64,000 bases of DNA from Candidatus Binatia bacterium. Its GTDB lineage: Bacteria; Desulfobacterota; Binatia; UBA9968; JAJDTQ01. The notes beneath the pieces are model-generated. The model made no database searches and was not told the DNA's origin. It was given only the letters and a program-made list of their open reading frames with translations. Within the stretch, counting starts at the first letter, position 1, and the number at the start of each line of letters is the position of its first letter. Shown piece after piece: positions 62,350-64,000 of this stretch. A program made the translations under genes and the position numbers. Where the stretch lies: contig OX638375.1 in NCBI GenBank assembly GCA_951813575.1, positions 2,681,042 through 2,745,041 on the forward strand. Reading direction: 5' to 3'.

Positions 62350-63114
62350 CTAGTAGATGTCGAAGGGGAAGTATTTGGCGTTGATCTTTTTGTAGGTGCC
62401 GTCGGCGAGAATGGCGGCCAGCGCGTCGTTGAGGCGTTGCCGCAGCACGTCATCCTCCTTGCGCACCGCGATGCCGATGCCTTCGTCCAGCTCGTAGGCC
62501 TCGCCCACCAGCATGAAGCCGGCCCCCGCCTTGGTCTTCAGCCATTCGTGCAACACCAGGCCGTCGGCGAAGATGGCGTCGAGCCTGCGGGCGGCCAGGT
62601 CGAGGTAGGCGTTGGTCTGGGTATCCTAAAGCTTGATCCTGGCGCCGCCGGCATTCTTTTCGAGCCAGCTCGCCGCAATGGTGGCGCGCTGGGCGCCGAT
62701 GGTCTTGCCGGCAGGTTTCTCGGGATCGAAGCCGCCGTCCCTGGCGGCCACGAAGCGCACCTTGTTGCTGTAGTACTTGTCCGTGAAGCCGACGACCTTC
62801 TTGCGCTCGGCGGTGATCGACATGCTCGCCACTATGGCGTCGTACTTTCCGGCCAGCAGCGCCGGGATGATGCCGTCCCAGTCCTGTGCCACCAGCTTGC
62901 ACTGGACCTTCAAGCGCTCGCAGAGCGCCAGCGCGATGTCGATGTCGAAGCCCTTGAGCTGGCCGGACTGGTCGACCACGTTGAACGGCGGGTAGGCTCC
63001 TTCGCTGCCGATGCGGAGCGGGTTGGGCACGGCGTCATCCGCGTAACCCGTGTACGCGCCGAGCATCGCGAACGCAACCAGCGCCCTGGCCAAGTATGTA
63101 ATGAGCCGTTTCAC
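62350..63114 (-). pseudogene. Polar amino-acid ABC substrate-binding protein, amber stop
   Basis: A signal peptide (MKRLITYLARALVAFAMLGA) leads a family-3 binding protein: GAYPPFNVVDQSGQLKGFDIDIA near 39, GKYDAIVASMSITAERKKVVGFTD near 88. At 62628-62626 an in-frame TAG replaces what would be Tyr, then the same frame continues (DTQTNAYLDLAARRLDAIFADG...EDDVLRQRLNDALAAILADGTYKKI) to the natural end at 62350. It is truncated at about two-thirds length. Confidence 0.85.
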
Positions 63115-63311
63115 GTGTCCTCCGATCTGCCCACGGACGGGGCGTTTGCGTGCTCTGACGGAGCTTCAGTTCGTAAAGGGGATTCTCCGGGCTACAGCTT
63201 GGCGCTTCAAGGCGCGTGCCGTCAAGGTGCCGAACTTCACGCTGGCGCCATCGTTGCCCGCATCGGTCGTTGCGGGTTGCCCGAGCGGCGGGGAATTGGT
63301 TTACTCGACCC

Positions 63312-64000
63312 ATGGAGCCGACGACTTCCGCAGCATGGCGGCATGCGCGAACGGCGCTGCGGGGCCTGGCCTTGGGCGGGCTCGCGGCGGTGTTGTTCGT
63401 CTCGAGCGCGGCTGCCGGAGAAGGGCGGCTGCAACTTGCCTACAAGGTGTATTTCGTCGGGGTCCACGCCGCCAATCTCGGTCTCGGCGTCAGCTTCGAC
63501 GGGGCCGCGTATGACGCCGATGCGGCGGCGTACGATCTCCATGCCACAGCCTATGCGGTACAGGCGCGTTTCAAGACAACCGGCCTGGTCAAGGGACTGA
63601 CGCGCTGGAAGACGACGGCGTATTCGCGCGGAACGCTGGTTCTTGGGGATGTCGTGCCGGTCCGGGCAGGCTACCGGGACAAGCAGTGGTGGAGAAAGCG
63701 TCTCGTCGAGCTCGGCTTCGACCAGGGAACGCCGAAGCTCGTGCGCATGAAGCCCCGCAAGGAGCCCAGGGTTTCTCCCTCCCAGCTCAAGGGAGCGCTG
63801 GACCCCGCCGGCGCCTTCCTCGCGTTGCTTGCCCGTTTCGATGCCGGGCAGGGATGCGGGATGCGCATTCCCATCTTCGACGGACGCCGTCTCCGTGAGC
63901 TCGTGGGCGAGACGGACGGAGACGGCACCGGCCGGCTTGAGGCCAACCGGTACTCGCCCTTTGCCGGCCCCACGGTCGACTGCCGCGTCCGGGTCGCAAG
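63312..64000 (+). CDS. DUF3108 family exported protein (partial, runs off end)
   Basis: From ATG 63312 the frame is open to the window's end (229 codons). A signal peptide is visible (LRGLALGGLAAVLFVSSAAA), then LAYKVYFVGVHAANLGLGVS near 42 and RFKTTGLVKGLTRWKTTAYS near 85, matching DUF3108, a beta-rich periplasmic family of unknown role. The C-terminus is outside the window. No strong ribosome site precedes the start. Confidence 0.75.
   Translation, partial: MEPTTSAAWRHARTALRGLALGGLAAVLFVSSAAAGEGRLQLAYKVYFVGVHAANLGLGVSFDGAAYDADAAAYDLHATAYAVQARFKTTGLVKGLTRWKTTAYSRGTLVLGDVVPVRAGYRDKQWWRKRLVELGFDQGTPKLVRMKPRKEPRVSPSQLKGALDPAGAFLALLARFDAGQGCGMRIPIFDGRRLRELVGETDGDGTGRLEANRYSPFAGPTVDCRVRVA

Overview
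The window is a GC-rich stretch from a Gram-negative bacterium with a proteobacterial-type gene repertoire: a Pho-regulated pstSCAB operon, periplasmic binding proteins with signal peptides, several acyl-CoA dehydrogenases, tripartite tricarboxylate (TTT) and peptide-class ABC transporters, and amidohydrolase-2 enzymes. These suggest an uncultured proteobacterium or a related lineage (Tectomicrobia- or Binatota-like would also fit). I cannot name a genus from sequence alone. No rRNA, tRNA or CRISPR was seen.

Layout. 1-2.6 kb: end of an MFS transporter, then a coupled AlbA_2/GHKL protein and a ParA-like ATPase. 2.6-7.0 kb (minus): an atypical polysaccharide deacetylase, an acyl-CoA dehydrogenase and an NDP-forming acyl-CoA synthetase, with a repeat element between the last two. 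7.3-8.9 kb: a low-GC Fic gene with a self-control-like operator, then a wrecked IS1-like transposase. 8.9-12.6 kb: acyl-CoA dehydrogenase, Fpg/Nei glycosylase, TrmJ-like methylase, DsbA-like protein. 12.7-14.5 kb: an arsenic-type operon (arsR, aquaglyceroporin, ArsC-like phosphatase) interrupted by a palindromic MITE. 14.6-19.5 kb: tandem Pho boxes and pstSCAB. 19.7-26.4 kb: aldo/keto reductase, DUF1007-NicO metal transport pair, VapBC-type pair, S9 peptidase, ankyrin protein. 26.5-31.3 kb: PIN-domain remnant, amidase, pgi (apparently with a non-AUG start), carboxyltransferase. 31.4-40 kb: three amidohydrolase-2 genes surrounding a low-GC insert that encodes two small membrane proteins, then DUF6295, dienelactone hydrolase, a BNR propeller and an alpha/beta hydrolase. 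40.2-45.1 kb: AAA ATPase behind tandem palindromes, CCG-domain Fe-S protein, PaaA/BoxB-like di-iron protein, FrsA-like hydrolase. 45.2-59 kb: D-2-hydroxyacid dehydrogenase, SDR, RraA-like aldolase, relics of a TTT transporter, a complete peptide-class ABC transporter, a lactonase, an enolase-superfamily dehydratase and a GntR/UTRA regulator, which look like one uptake-and-catabolism locus for an acid sugar or lactone. 59-64 kb: acyl-CoA dehydrogenase, VOC protein, a polar amino-acid ABC transporter in which each of the three genes carries one lesion, and a DUF3108 gene running off the end.

Two themes stand out. First, catabolic and transport modules for CoA esters, hydroxy acids and lactones dominate, with many enzymes of unknown substrate. 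Second, the region carries many scars: a MITE, an IS remnant, truncated genes (pyruvate carboxylase, PIN toxin, hydroxyisobutyrate dehydrogenase, TctA/B/C, M24 peptidase) and point-disabled transporters. Small low-GC islands (Fic; the membrane pair; the AAA ATPase) and the AlbA_2/ParA pair are the best candidates for undescribed systems.
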